A stretch of 6,516 nt of DNA, taken from Dysgonamonadaceae bacterium. Its GTDB lineage: Bacteria; Bacteroidota; Bacteroidia; Bacteroidales; Azobacteroidaceae. The DNA lies in assembly GCA_031256015.1 (NCBI GenBank), contig JAIRRK010000191.1:1-6516 (forward strand), in the 5' to 3' direction. Positions 1 to 6,288 of this stretch are shown here, one piece after another (position 1 is the stretch's first letter; each line of letters begins with the position of its first letter). The notes below the pieces were generated by a model that worked only from the letters and a program-made list of their open reading frames with translations, did no database searches and had not been told where the DNA came from. Both the position numbers and the translations under genes were made by a program.

Positions 1-1
1 C

Positions 2-412
2 GAAGGCGTATCGAAAGCGTTGAATCTTTTATCTCAAAATGAAAAAGGCTTTTTCTTGATGGTCGAAGGCTCTCAAATTGATTGGGGAGGACATGATAAC
101 AATACTCAAACTATTGTCAAAGAAATGATTGATTTTGATAATGCAATCAAAGTAGCGTTCGACTTCGCCGATAAAAATCCGAATACTTTGGTTGTTATAA
201 CAGCCGACCATGAAACCGGAGGAATGTCATTACTCGGAGGAAATTTTTCTTCCGGAGAAGTAACGGCAAAATATTCGACTGGCGGACATTCCGGAGTGAT
301 GGTTCCCGTTTTTGCCTATGGTGCGAAAGCTCAAGAATTTACCGGAATTTGCGAAAACATTGGTTTTTTTAATAAAATATTAAATTTATATGGAATTCCG
401 CTTGATTATTAA
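2..412 (+). CDS. Alkaline phosphatase (PhoA family), C-terminal part, 5' end outside window
   Basis: The frame is open from base 2, so the gene begins upstream; the TTG at 20 is only an internal codon. The visible 136 residues are the C-terminal third of a metal-dependent phosphomonoesterase, which in this family is exported and releases phosphate from organic esters. Numbering from base 2, E22, D27 and H31 (in VEGSQIDWGGHD) match E. coli PhoA Mg/Zn ligands E322, D327 and H331. D69 and H70 in TADHETGG match D369 and H370, and H96 in TGGHSG matches H412. W28 sits where E. coli has K328, as in several non-enteric phosphatases. The nucleophilic serine and any signal peptide lie outside the window. 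The stop is TAA at 410-412. No hairpin terminator follows, and the -33 part of the next gene's promoter lies inside the last codons. The family call is secure; physiological substrate and regulation cannot be judged. Confidence 0.93.
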   Translation, partial: EGVSKALNLLSQNEKGFFLMVEGSQIDWGGHDNNTQTIVKEMIDFDNAIKVAFDFADKNPNTLVVITADHETGGMSLLGGNFSSGEVTAKYSTGGHSGVMVPVFAYGAKAQEFTGICENIGFFNKILNLYGIPLDY

Positions 413-432
413 TGATTTCTGTTATACATTTG
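402..432 (+). promoter_or_regulatory. Bacteroidota-type promoter for the HU gene
   Basis: TACATTTG at 425-432 is a perfect match to the Bacteroidota -7 consensus TAnnTTTG. TTG at 402-404 lies 20 bp upstream and fits the -33 element. The -33 element overlaps the end of the phosphatase reading frame. Transcription would start near 439, giving a leader of about 65 nt before the HU start codon. An 8-bp palindrome CGTTAACG (436-443) covers the expected start site; its role, if any, is unknown. The start point is inferred from the motif position, not measured. Confidence 0.72.
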
Positions 433-445
433 GGGCGTTAACGAG

Positions 446-503
446 AATTTCAATTTAAATATATATTTATCTATTTTTTTTATATTCAAAATTAAATTAA
501 ATT
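446..503 (+). other. G-free AT-rich 5' leader of the HU gene
   Basis: These 58 bases contain no G and only three C, and end in repeated ATTAA units directly before the ATG at 504. There is no Shine-Dalgarno sequence. Bacteroidota genes commonly start without one, and an unstructured A/U-rich leader is thought to help ribosome loading in this phylum. I infer that this leader supports high expression of the HU protein. Confidence 0.55.
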
Positions 504-770
504 ATGAACAAGTCAGAACTTATCGCAGCTATTGCTGCCGAATCGGGAATTAGTAAAGCCGATGCAAAAAGAGCCTTAGATGGTTTTTTTACAGTGATTA
601 CAAAAGAACTTAAAAAAGGAGGTAAAGTTGGTTTAGTAGGACATGGAAGTTATCAGGTTGTGAAGAAAAATGCAAGAACAGGAATCAATCCTCGTACAAA
701 ACAACCAATTAAGATAGCTGCCAAAAAAGTAGTTAAATTCAAACCGGGAGTCAATCTTATTTTGAAATAA
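504..770 (+). CDS. HU-family DNA-binding protein
   Basis: This 88-residue protein has the size and layout of HU, a small dimeric histone-like protein that bends and compacts DNA in the nucleoid. The N-terminal helical dimerisation part (about 1-40) begins MNKSELIAAIAAESGISKAD, typical of HU. The beta part carries VGHGSYQVVKKNARTGINP, followed by the DNA-binding arm (about 53-75). P63 at the arm tip (GINPRTKQP) corresponds to the proline that intercalates into DNA. The protein is lysine-rich. The ATG at 504 gives the normal N-terminus. The gene stands alone, with its own promoter upstream and a hairpin terminator downstream. IHF is closely related, but the sequence and length fit HU better. 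Bacteroidota often have several paralogues, so I give no gene symbol. Confidence 0.95.
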   Translation: MNKSELIAAIAAESGISKADAKRALDGFFTVITKELKKGGKVGLVGHGSYQVVKKNARTGINPRTKQPIKIAAKKVVKFKPGVNLILK

Positions 771-793
771 CAAATAACAAAATACAACTTTTA

Positions 794-823
794 AAAGAAG
801 GCTCGAATTTTCGGGCCTTCTTT
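794..823 (+). terminator. Hairpin terminator after the HU gene
   Basis: Bases 794-806 pair with 811-823 in a 13-bp stem (core AGAAGGC / GCCTTCT, one T-G pair) closed by a 4-base loop at 807-810. The A-rich foot pairs with the T-rich 3' side. The stem begins 23 bp after the HU stop codon. The T run is short and broken (TTCTTT then GTG), so termination efficiency is uncertain. No - strand gene reads into it from nearby. Confidence 0.8.
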
Positions 824-946
824 GTGACAAATATTTTAGCCGAAGAGACTTTCAACGGTCCGACCAAAAACAAAGAATCCGATATGACGAATCAAACACA
901 TCAGAATCCCGGTTTGGACGGTGAAGATAACTGCGTTTGTCTTTAA
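824..946 (+). other. Intergenic stretch with a 40-codon open frame of unknown meaning
   Basis: Between the HU terminator and the slyD-like promoter there is no recognisable gene. One frame is open from GTG 824 to TAA 944-946 (40 codons), with an internal ATG at 884 that would give 20 residues ending in DGEDNCVCL. I recognise no family. Base composition here is closer to the coding regions than to the very AT-rich leader of HU, which could mean a small gene, a decayed gene remnant or a transcribed RNA. A weak hairpin (924-930 with 937-943) followed by TAATTTTT closes the stretch. The evidence does not support calling a protein. Confidence 0.2.
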
Positions 947-958
947 TTTTTCACTCAC

Positions 959-968
959 TTCAGCTGAA
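959..968. promoter_or_regulatory. Perfect 10-bp palindrome at the -33 position of the slyD-like promoter
   Basis: TTCAGCTGAA is a perfect inverted repeat whose centre lies about 21 bp upstream of the -7 element at 985-992, where a -33 TTG would be expected but is absent. It could be an operator or activator half-site, but a 10-bp palindrome may also occur by chance. No regulator is encoded in the window. Confidence 0.3.
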
Positions 969-984
969 ATAGAATATTATTCTC

Positions 985-992
985 TATCTTTG
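985..992 (+). promoter_or_regulatory. Bacteroidota -7 promoter element for slyD-like gene and aroC
   Basis: TATCTTTG is a perfect TAnnTTTG match 27 bp upstream of the ATG at 1020, predicting a leader of about 20 nt. No TTG is found 19-21 bp upstream, so the -33 element is weak or replaced by another site. It is the only good promoter motif before the two-gene unit and probably drives both genes. Confidence 0.65.
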
Positions 993-1019
993 TAGGGATT
1001 TTACATAAAATACAGCAAA

Positions 1020-1574
1020 ATGAAAATTTCAGACAACAAAATCGTATCTTTAATATATGACTTGACAGTAGATGACGAAGCATCCAAAGAATTGATGGAG
1101 CGTGCAACCAGAGAAGAACCTCTCACTTTTATGTTCGGAATGGGCACGATGCTCGATGCTTTTGAAAAAAATGTGGAAGGACTGAAAGTAGGCGATAAAT
1201 TTTCGTTTTCTCTTTCTCCCGAAGAAGCTTACGGAGAACATATAGAGGAATACGTCATCGATCTTCCGAAAAGTGTTTTTGAAATCGACGGCAAATTCGA
1301 TAGCGAAAGAATCAAAGAAGGTGAAACTTTACCGATGATGGACTCGAATGGAAATCCTTTGAGGGGGTCTGTTTTGGAAGTCAAATCAGATGTGGTAGTA
1401 ATGAATTTTAATCATCCTTTAGCCGGAGAAACGCTTCACTTTGAAGGAGAAGTCATCGATGTTCATGAAGCTACAGCGGAAGAAATTGCCGCTCTGACAC
1501 AATCCCCCGTATGCAGTTGCGACGATTGTGAATGCGATACGAAAGAAAATAATTGCGGATGCGGATGTAATTAA
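1020..1574 (+). CDS. slyD: FKBP-type peptidyl-prolyl cis-trans isomerase, SlyD-like, with cysteine-rich tail
   Basis: This 184-residue cytoplasmic protein is a SlyD-type isomerase and chaperone that speeds cis-trans isomerisation of X-Pro bonds. The FKBP part begins with [13 protein letters not shown] and contains [27 protein letters not shown] (about 35-61, split here by family convention) and the flap start SPEEAYGEH (66-74). The insert-in-flap chaperone domain spans about 72-125, and the fold closes with [17 protein letters not shown] (129-145). No signal peptide is seen. The last 20 residues hold seven cysteines (C165, C167, C170, C172, C179, C181, C183) and no histidine. E. coli SlyD has a His- and Cys-rich tail that binds nickel and other metals, so a metal-binding tail is inferred here. 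The start at ATG 1020 fits the promoter and the family N-terminus. aroC follows after 5 bp, so the two are likely co-transcribed. The symbol is by similarity. Confidence 0.9.
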   Translation: MKISDNKIVSLIYDLTVDDEASKELMERATREEPLTFMFGMGTMLDAFEKNVEGLKVGDKFSFSLSPEEAYGEHIEEYVIDLPKSVFEIDGKFDSERIKEGETLPMMDSNGNPLRGSVLEVKSDVVVMNFNHPLAGETLHFEGEVIDVHEATAEEIAALTQSPVCSCDDCECDTKENNCGCGCN

Positions 1575-1579
1575 TCGAA

Positions 1580-2653
1580 ATGAATACACTGGGTAATTTA
1601 TTCAGACTGACTTCTTTCGGAGAATCTCACGGAGAAGCTATTGGCGGGATAATCGATGGTTGTCCCGCCGGTATTTTGTTGGATATGGATTTTATTCAAA
1701 ACGAATTGGACAGAAGAAAACCCGGTCAATCGAATCTGACTACGGCCCGAAAAGAACCGGATGAAGTAGAGTTCCTTTCCGGTATTTTCGAAGGGAAAAC
1801 AACAGGAACTCCGATTGGTTTTATTGTTCGGAATATCAATCAACATTCCTCCGATTACGAAAACCTGAAAGATGTTTTCCGACCTTCTCATGCCGATTAC
1901 ACTTATTTCAAAAAATACGGACATCGGGATTATCGCGGAGGAGGCCGTTCGTCGGCGCGCAGAACCATTACCGAAGTTGTCGCCGGAGCCATTGCCAAAC
2001 TGTGTCTGAAAGAAAAAGGAATAGATATTACTGCCTATGTTTCTCAAGTCGGACCTATTAAGCTTGAAACTTCTTATCGGCAATTAGACTTTTCGAATAT
2101 CGAGAAAACACCGATTCGTTGTCCCGATCTTTCTTTATCGGAAGAAATGATTTCTTTTATACAAGAAGTCAAAGCACAAGGAGATACCATAGGAGGAATC
2201 ATATCCTGTGTTTGTTCGGGTGTTCCGGCCGGTTTGGGAAATCCGGTTTTCGGAAAATTAAGTGCCGCATTGTCTTCCGCCATGATGAGCATCAATGCAG
2301 CGAAAGGTTTCGATTACGGAATGGGATTTGAAGGTATTCATCAAAAAGGATCGGAAGCAAACGATATTTTTTACAAAAAAGAAAACAATGAAATTGCCGC
2401 TCACACGAATAATTCGGGCGGAATACAAGGCGGAATATCCAACGGAGAAGATATTTATTTCCGTGTGGCATTTAAACCGGTGGCAACGCTTCTGCAAAAC
2501 CAACCGACTGTAGATAAAAACGGCAATGAAGTGAATATAAAAGCCGAAGGTCGTCACGATTCCTGTGTGCTTCCGCGAGCCGTGCCGATAGTCGAAGCTT
2601 TGGCTGCCGTTACTCTCCTCGATTTTTATTTGCTGAATCAAGCGTATAAGTAA
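1580..2653 (+). CDS. aroC: Chorismate synthase
   Basis: The enzyme converts 5-enolpyruvylshikimate-3-phosphate to chorismate by anti-1,4-elimination of phosphate, using reduced FMN. This is the last shikimate-pathway step, feeding aromatic amino acids, folate and menaquinone. The 357 residues match the usual family length. The N-terminal signature [18 protein letters not shown] holds catalytic H17. H104 in RPSHAD is the second conserved histidine, followed by the arginine- and glycine-rich [16 protein letters not shown] (114-129). [13 protein letters not shown] (277-289) and the C-terminal signature [13 protein letters not shown] (324-336) are also intact. The ATG at 1580 starts the normal N-terminus, 5 bp after the slyD-like stop, with no clear Shine-Dalgarno sequence. 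Transcription therefore probably comes from the promoter before the slyD-like gene. No flavin reductase domain is fused, so reduced FMN must come from elsewhere. Confidence 0.98.
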   Translation: MNTLGNLFRLTSFGESHGEAIGGIIDGCPAGILLDMDFIQNELDRRKPGQSNLTTARKEPDEVEFLSGIFEGKTTGTPIGFIVRNINQHSSDYENLKDVFRPSHADYTYFKKYGHRDYRGGGRSSARRTITEVVAGAIAKLCLKEKGIDITAYVSQVGPIKLETSYRQLDFSNIEKTPIRCPDLSLSEEMISFIQEVKAQGDTIGGIISCVCSGVPAGLGNPVFGKLSAALSSAMMSINAAKGFDYGMGFEGIHQKGSEANDIFYKKENNEIAAHTNNSGGIQGGISNGEDIYFRVAFKPVATLLQNQPTVDKNGNEVNIKAEGRHDSCVLPRAVPIVEALAAVTLLDFYLLNQAYK

Positions 2654-2685
2654 AAAAACAACCTGATAAATCTGCACTTTTCAAA
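2654..2685. other. Short convergent gap between aroC and yidC
   Basis: The stop codons of aroC (+) and yidC (-) are separated by 32 bp. I find no stable hairpin on either strand. A run of seven A on the + strand (2652-2658) gives a U run in the yidC transcript but lacks a stem before it. Termination here is either factor-dependent or extends into the opposing gene, producing overlapping 3' ends. Confidence 0.5.
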
Positions 2686-4608
2686 TTACCTGCGCTTTCC
2701 TTTACCGGCGGAGTTTTTCTTTTGTTGTTCTTTCAACAGTGCCTGTTGTCGTCGTTGAGCTTCTTCCAGTCGAGCCATAAAACCCGATTTCTTCTTCAAT
2801 TTGGCTTTCCCTTTATTCGCTTCCAACTTGGCCAAAAGCTTTTCTTCGTTCAACAACATCCGGAAACCCAAAGTTTGGATAATGGTAAAGAGAGTCGAAA
2901 CCAAATAATAGTAATTCAATCCGGCAGGGTAAGAGTTAAGGATAAAAAACATCATGACCGGCATGAAATACATCATGCCTTTCATTCCCGGCATTTGTTC
3001 CTGACCGGTATTCTGCTGATCCATCGTATATTTCGTATTCAGTATCGTAACTAACGACATTAATAAACAGAATATGCTTATATGGTTTCCAAAATATTTC
3101 GAAACAATCGGAATATAAGTGTTCCAATGAATCAATGAATCATAGGTGGATAAATCGGCTGCCCATAAAAAACTTTGTTGTCTCAACTCGATAGCCGCCG
3201 GAAAAAACATGAACAAAGCTAATAAGAACGGCATTTGCAATAACATCGGTAAACATCCGGCCATGGGACTCACTCCTACTTGGCGATATAACTCCATTGT
3301 TTTTTGCTGGCGTGTCATCGCATTATCTTGTCCGGGATATTTTTTCGTTATTTCTTCTATTTGAGGTTTCAATACTCGCATTTTAGCCGAAGAGATAAAC
3401 GATTTGTATGTCAGCGGGAAAAGAGCCGTTTTAATAATGATGGTCAATAACAATATAGCGATTCCGATACTGATACCCAAGCCCGTTAACCAATCGAAGA
3501 CAGGTATAATAAGCCATTTATTAACTGCCCGGAAAAGACTCCATCCTAACGGAACTAATTTTTCCAATTCCAAGTCCTGATTTTCAAATTTTGTTTTATC
3601 GTAATTTTTCAACAAAGTATAATCGTTCGGACCGAAGTAATAATGGAATCGGGTTGCTTTATTATCGGCGTTAATGAAAGGAACAGCGGTATAAGCACTG
3701 TATTCTTTCATGTATTTTCCGGCGGTAAAGTAACGGGATTCTAACTTGGACGACTCAAAACTGTCTTCCGAGATAAAAACGGAAGAAAAGAATTGATCTT
3801 TATAGCCAATCCATTTCAGTTTATTCGTGATATTCTTCATATCATCTTTTGATTCTCCCAGCTGTTCAACGTCATCTGCCGTAAATTTGTAAGTCAAGCG
3901 AGTATAACGTTCTTCAAATTTACGTCCTTTTTCCTGTTGACGAATCTTTTGCATCCATTGAACATCCAATGTTCTCATCGCCGGTGAAAGTTCCGATTGA
4001 AGATTATTGGGAATAACATCAAAATCAACCATGTAATCATCCGGATGAAGCGTATATACAAAATCAATCGATTTATTTTCTCCGGCTTTCAAACGCAACG
4101 TTGCCTGCAGTTCGGAATCGGAAATAATGTCGAAATAAAAATCTCCTGAACTTAATACGCGATTGTTAGCCGTAATAAATGCCAATGAAAAATCGGTTTC
4201 ATCGCCCTCAAACAAATAGAGCGGTTCATCATTGTAATTCGTAAAATCTTTTAACCGAACAGAATAAATCCGACCTCCTTTGGAAGTCAGTTTAATTTCC
4301 ATTTTGTTATTTTCCAAGGTTACAAATTCTTCCGTTCCTTCTACGGAAATACCGAAATTTCCGTAACGATCAATCAATTCTTTGTACTTGACCGAATCGG
4401 ATTTTTCTTCCGTAACGGCGGAAATACCGTTTTGCTCACTTTCCGCAATCGATAAGTTGTCTGACGTTGCTTGTTGCGATACAATCTCGATAGAATTATG
4501 AGATTCTTGAGAAGCGTCAATCGGCTCCGATGAAGGGCGATTCAGGTAAGAGTATCCTATTAAAACGGCGAAGATTAAAATAAAGCCGATTATTGTATTT
4601 TTATTCAT
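2686..4608 (-). CDS. yidC: Membrane protein insertase YidC
   Basis: YidC inserts and folds inner-membrane proteins, alone or with SecYEG. This 640-residue protein has the long form. An N-terminal membrane anchor (about 5-22, IIGFILIFAVLIGYSYL) is followed by a low-complexity Ser/Glu-rich linker and a periplasmic beta domain (about 85-345). The conserved insertase core has helices near 376-398, 450-471, 508-524, 544-560 and 565-583. Family motifs are FPLTYKSFISSAKMRVLKPQ (397-416) in the cytoplasmic hairpin, GCLPMLLQMPFLLALF (451-466) and LNSYPAGLNYYYLVS (557-571). K393 stands where E. coli has R366, the positive groove residue; charge is kept. Residues 586-640 form a Lys/Arg/Gln-rich cytoplasmic tail with coiled-coil character, likely ribosome-contacting. 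ATG 4608 is 3 bp after the pyrG stop, so the two genes probably share a transcript. The gene appears intact. Confidence 0.97.
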   Translation of the reverse strand: MNKNTIIGFILIFAVLIGYSYLNRPSSEPIDASQESHNSIEIVSQQATSDNLSIAESEQNGISAVTEEKSDSVKYKELIDRYGNFGISVEGTEEFVTLENNKMEIKLTSKGGRIYSVRLKDFTNYNDEPLYLFEGDETDFSLAFITANNRVLSSGDFYFDIISDSELQATLRLKAGENKSIDFVYTLHPDDYMVDFDVIPNNLQSELSPAMRTLDVQWMQKIRQQEKGRKFEERYTRLTYKFTADDVEQLGESKDDMKNITNKLKWIGYKDQFFSSVFISEDSFESSKLESRYFTAGKYMKEYSAYTAVPFINADNKATRFHYYFGPNDYTLLKNYDKTKFENQDLELEKLVPLGWSLFRAVNKWLIIPVFDWLTGLGISIGIAILLLTIIIKTALFPLTYKSFISSAKMRVLKPQIEEITKKYPGQDNAMTRQQKTMELYRQVGVSPMAGCLPMLLQMPFLLALFMFFPAAIELRQQSFLWAADLSTYDSLIHWNTYIPIVSKYFGNHISIFCLLMSLVTILNTKYTMDQQNTGQEQMPGMKGMMYFMPVMMFFILNSYPAGLNYYYLVSTLFTIIQTLGFRMLLNEEKLLAKLEANKGKAKLKKKSGFMARLEEAQRRQQALLKEQQKKNSAGKGKRR

Positions 4609-4611
4609 TGT

Positions 4612-6213
4612 TTATTCTTTAATGGCTGCTTTTATAAAACTCATAAATAAAGGGTTGGGACGTACAACCGTACTGTTGTATTCCGGATGAAATTGTGTTC
4701 CCAGATACCATTTCAATTCCGGGATTTCAACGACTTCCACCAAGCCGGTATCGGGATTGATTCCCGTACATTTCATTCCGTTTTTTTCGAACAGATTTTT
4801 GTATTCGTTGTTAAATTCGTAACGGTGACGATGCCGTTCACTAACCGAATCACATTGATAGGCTTGATATGCTTTTGAATTTTTATCCAATTTACAGGTG
4901 TACGCTCCCAAGCGCATGGAGCCGCCCATTACTGTCAGATTTTTTTGCCCTTCCATGATGTCTATCACCTTATGAGGTGCATTTTCGTTCATTTCGGTTG
5001 AATTGGCATCCTGTAAATTCAGTACATTGCGGGCAAATTCAATGACAAGGCATTGCATTCCCAAACAAATTCCGAACGTGGGTTTATTCTTTTCGCGCGC
5101 GTATTTCAATGCGATGAGTTTGCCTTCTACTCCCCTTTGACCGAATCCGGGAGCGACTACGATGCCGTCCATATCGCAGAGTAACTTTTCTGCATTTTCT
5201 TCCGTTATTTTCTCGGAGTGAATAAAGTGTAAATCCAACTTGTGTTTATGATAAGTGGCGGCTTGAAGCAACGATTCGTTAATCGATTTATAGGCATCCG
5301 GCAATTCCACATATTTGCCTACCAATCCTATTTTCACAACCTTTTCGACCGACTTCATATTATTAAGAAATTCTTCCCAGCGGGCCAAATCCAGTTTGCG
5401 TTCGATAGGCATATCCATTTTTTGTAATACGATTTTATCCATTCCCTGTTTGGCTAAAACGAGAGGAACTTCGTATATGCTCGGAACGTCATACGATTGG
5501 ATAACCGCATCTTCGTCCACATTACAGAACAAAGCGACTTTTCGGCAAATGGCTCTCGATAATTCCTGCTCGGTGCGAAGAACCAAAATGTTCGGTTGTA
5601 CTCCCTGTTCTTGCAACATCTTTACGGAGTGTTGCGTCGGTTTTGTTTTAACTTCTTTCGCCGCGGATAGGTAAGGAACAAAGGTTAAATGAACACATAA
5701 ACAGTTTTTCCCTAATTCCCACCTCAATTGACGAACACTTTCGATATAAGGAAGCGATTCGATGTCGCCGACTGTTCCTCCGATTTCGGTGATGATGAAA
5801 TCGAATTTGCCTGTTTTACCCAATATCATCATGTTACGCTTGATTTCGTCCGTAATATGAGGAATAACCTGAACCGTTTTGCCCAAATAATCGCCTTTGC
5901 GTTCTTTGTTTATTACGTTTTGATAAATACGTCCGGTTGTAATGTTGTTGGCTTTGGAAGTCGGAATATTCAAAAATCGTTCATAGTGTCCCAAATCCAA
6001 ATCAGCTTCGTGGCCGTCTTCAGTCACATAACATTCTCCGTGTTCGTAAGGATTCAGAGTTCCCGGGTCGATATTGATGTAAGGGTCGAATTTTTGGATA
6101 GTAACCCGATAGCCTCTTGCCTGCAACAATTTTCCCAAAGACGCGGCGACAATCCCTTTTCCCAAAGAAGATACCACACCGCCGGTAACGAAAATATACT
6201 TTGTTTCTGCCAC
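4612..6213 (-). CDS. pyrG: CTP synthase (glutamine hydrolysing)
   Basis: The enzyme aminates UTP to CTP using ATP and ammonia from glutamine, the final step of pyrimidine nucleotide synthesis, in the cytoplasm. The 533 residues match the family. The N-terminal synthase domain (about 1-270) has the P-loop-like GGVVSSLGKG (11-20), DLDLGHYERF (71-80) and ITEIGGTVGDIES (141-153); D71 and E143 correspond to the Mg/ATP-binding acids. The C-terminal class I glutamine amidotransferase domain (about 293-533) has the triad C383 in GICLGMQ and H509 and E511 in FHPE. Translation starts at GTG (6213-6211): the next upstream in-frame stop is at 6246-6244, no ATG lies between, and residue 5 onward (KYIFVTGG) is the family N-terminus. 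A promoter lies about 26 bp upstream. yidC follows after 3 bp. Confidence 0.98.
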   Translation of the reverse strand: MAETKYIFVTGGVVSSLGKGIVAASLGKLLQARGYRVTIQKFDPYINIDPGTLNPYEHGECYVTEDGHEADLDLGHYERFLNIPTSKANNITTGRIYQNVINKERKGDYLGKTVQVIPHITDEIKRNMMILGKTGKFDFIITEIGGTVGDIESLPYIESVRQLRWELGKNCLCVHLTFVPYLSAAKEVKTKPTQHSVKMLQEQGVQPNILVLRTEQELSRAICRKVALFCNVDEDAVIQSYDVPSIYEVPLVLAKQGMDKIVLQKMDMPIERKLDLARWEEFLNNMKSVEKVVKIGLVGKYVELPDAYKSINESLLQAATYHKHKLDLHFIHSEKITEENAEKLLCDMDGIVVAPGFGQRGVEGKLIALKYAREKNKPTFGICLGMQCLVIEFARNVLNLQDANSTEMNENAPHKVIDIMEGQKNLTVMGGSMRLGAYTCKLDKNSKAYQAYQCDSVSERHRHRYEFNNEYKNLFEKNGMKCTGINPDTGLVEVVEIPELKWYLGTQFHPEYNSTVVRPNPLFMSFIKAAIKE

Positions 6214-6238
6214 TTTTTTAATTTTTGCTTTAAGCGCA

Positions 6239-6269
6239 CAAAGTTACATTTTTTCCGATAAGTAAACAA
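6239..6269 (-). promoter_or_regulatory. Bacteroidota-type promoter for pyrG and yidC
   Basis: Read on the - strand, TAACTTTG (6246 to 6239) is a perfect TAnnTTTG match, and TTG (6269 to 6267) lies exactly 20 bp upstream as the -33 element. This is the same spacing as the promoter before HU. The predicted start near 6233 leaves a leader of about 20 nt before the GTG. The site lies in the 75-bp gap after the glycosyltransferase gene, so pyrG can be transcribed independently of it. Confidence 0.75.
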
Positions 6270-6288
6270 GACTATTTTACATTCAATT

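Noticed and set aside
413..503. Possible riboswitch or replication origin in the AT-rich region before HU
   Set aside because: It has no G, cannot form a structured aptamer, and shows no DnaA-box or iteron repeats; a promoter plus unstructured leader explains it better.
884..946. C-terminal CVCL of the 20-codon frame as a prenylation-type box
   Set aside because: Such boxes act in eukaryotes; in a bacterial context and in such a short unsupported frame this is coincidence.
1598..2083. 161-codon - strand open frame opposite aroC
   Set aside because: It lies wholly within aroC, whose motifs are intact in the + frame; the antisense product is rich in Ser, Arg and Phe and resembles no family.
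2258..2677. 139-codon - strand open frame at the end of aroC, in the direction of yidC
   Set aside because: It is antisense to the conserved aroC C-terminus including GRHDSC, and has no family features.
5728..6261. 177-codon + strand open frame opposite pyrG
   Set aside because: It is antisense to the conserved synthase domain of pyrG, Phe- and Asn-rich, without recognisable motifs. Its length follows from the codon use of pyrG.
6054..6269. 71-codon - strand frame overlapping the pyrG start, with an ATG further upstream
   Set aside because: It is in a different frame from pyrG and its ATG region overlaps the pyrG promoter. The conserved N-terminus is in the GTG-started frame, with no sign of a frameshift.
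6214..6288. Possible terminator for the glycosyltransferase gene
   Set aside because: I found no GC-containing hairpin in this gap; it is accounted for by the pyrG promoter and leader.
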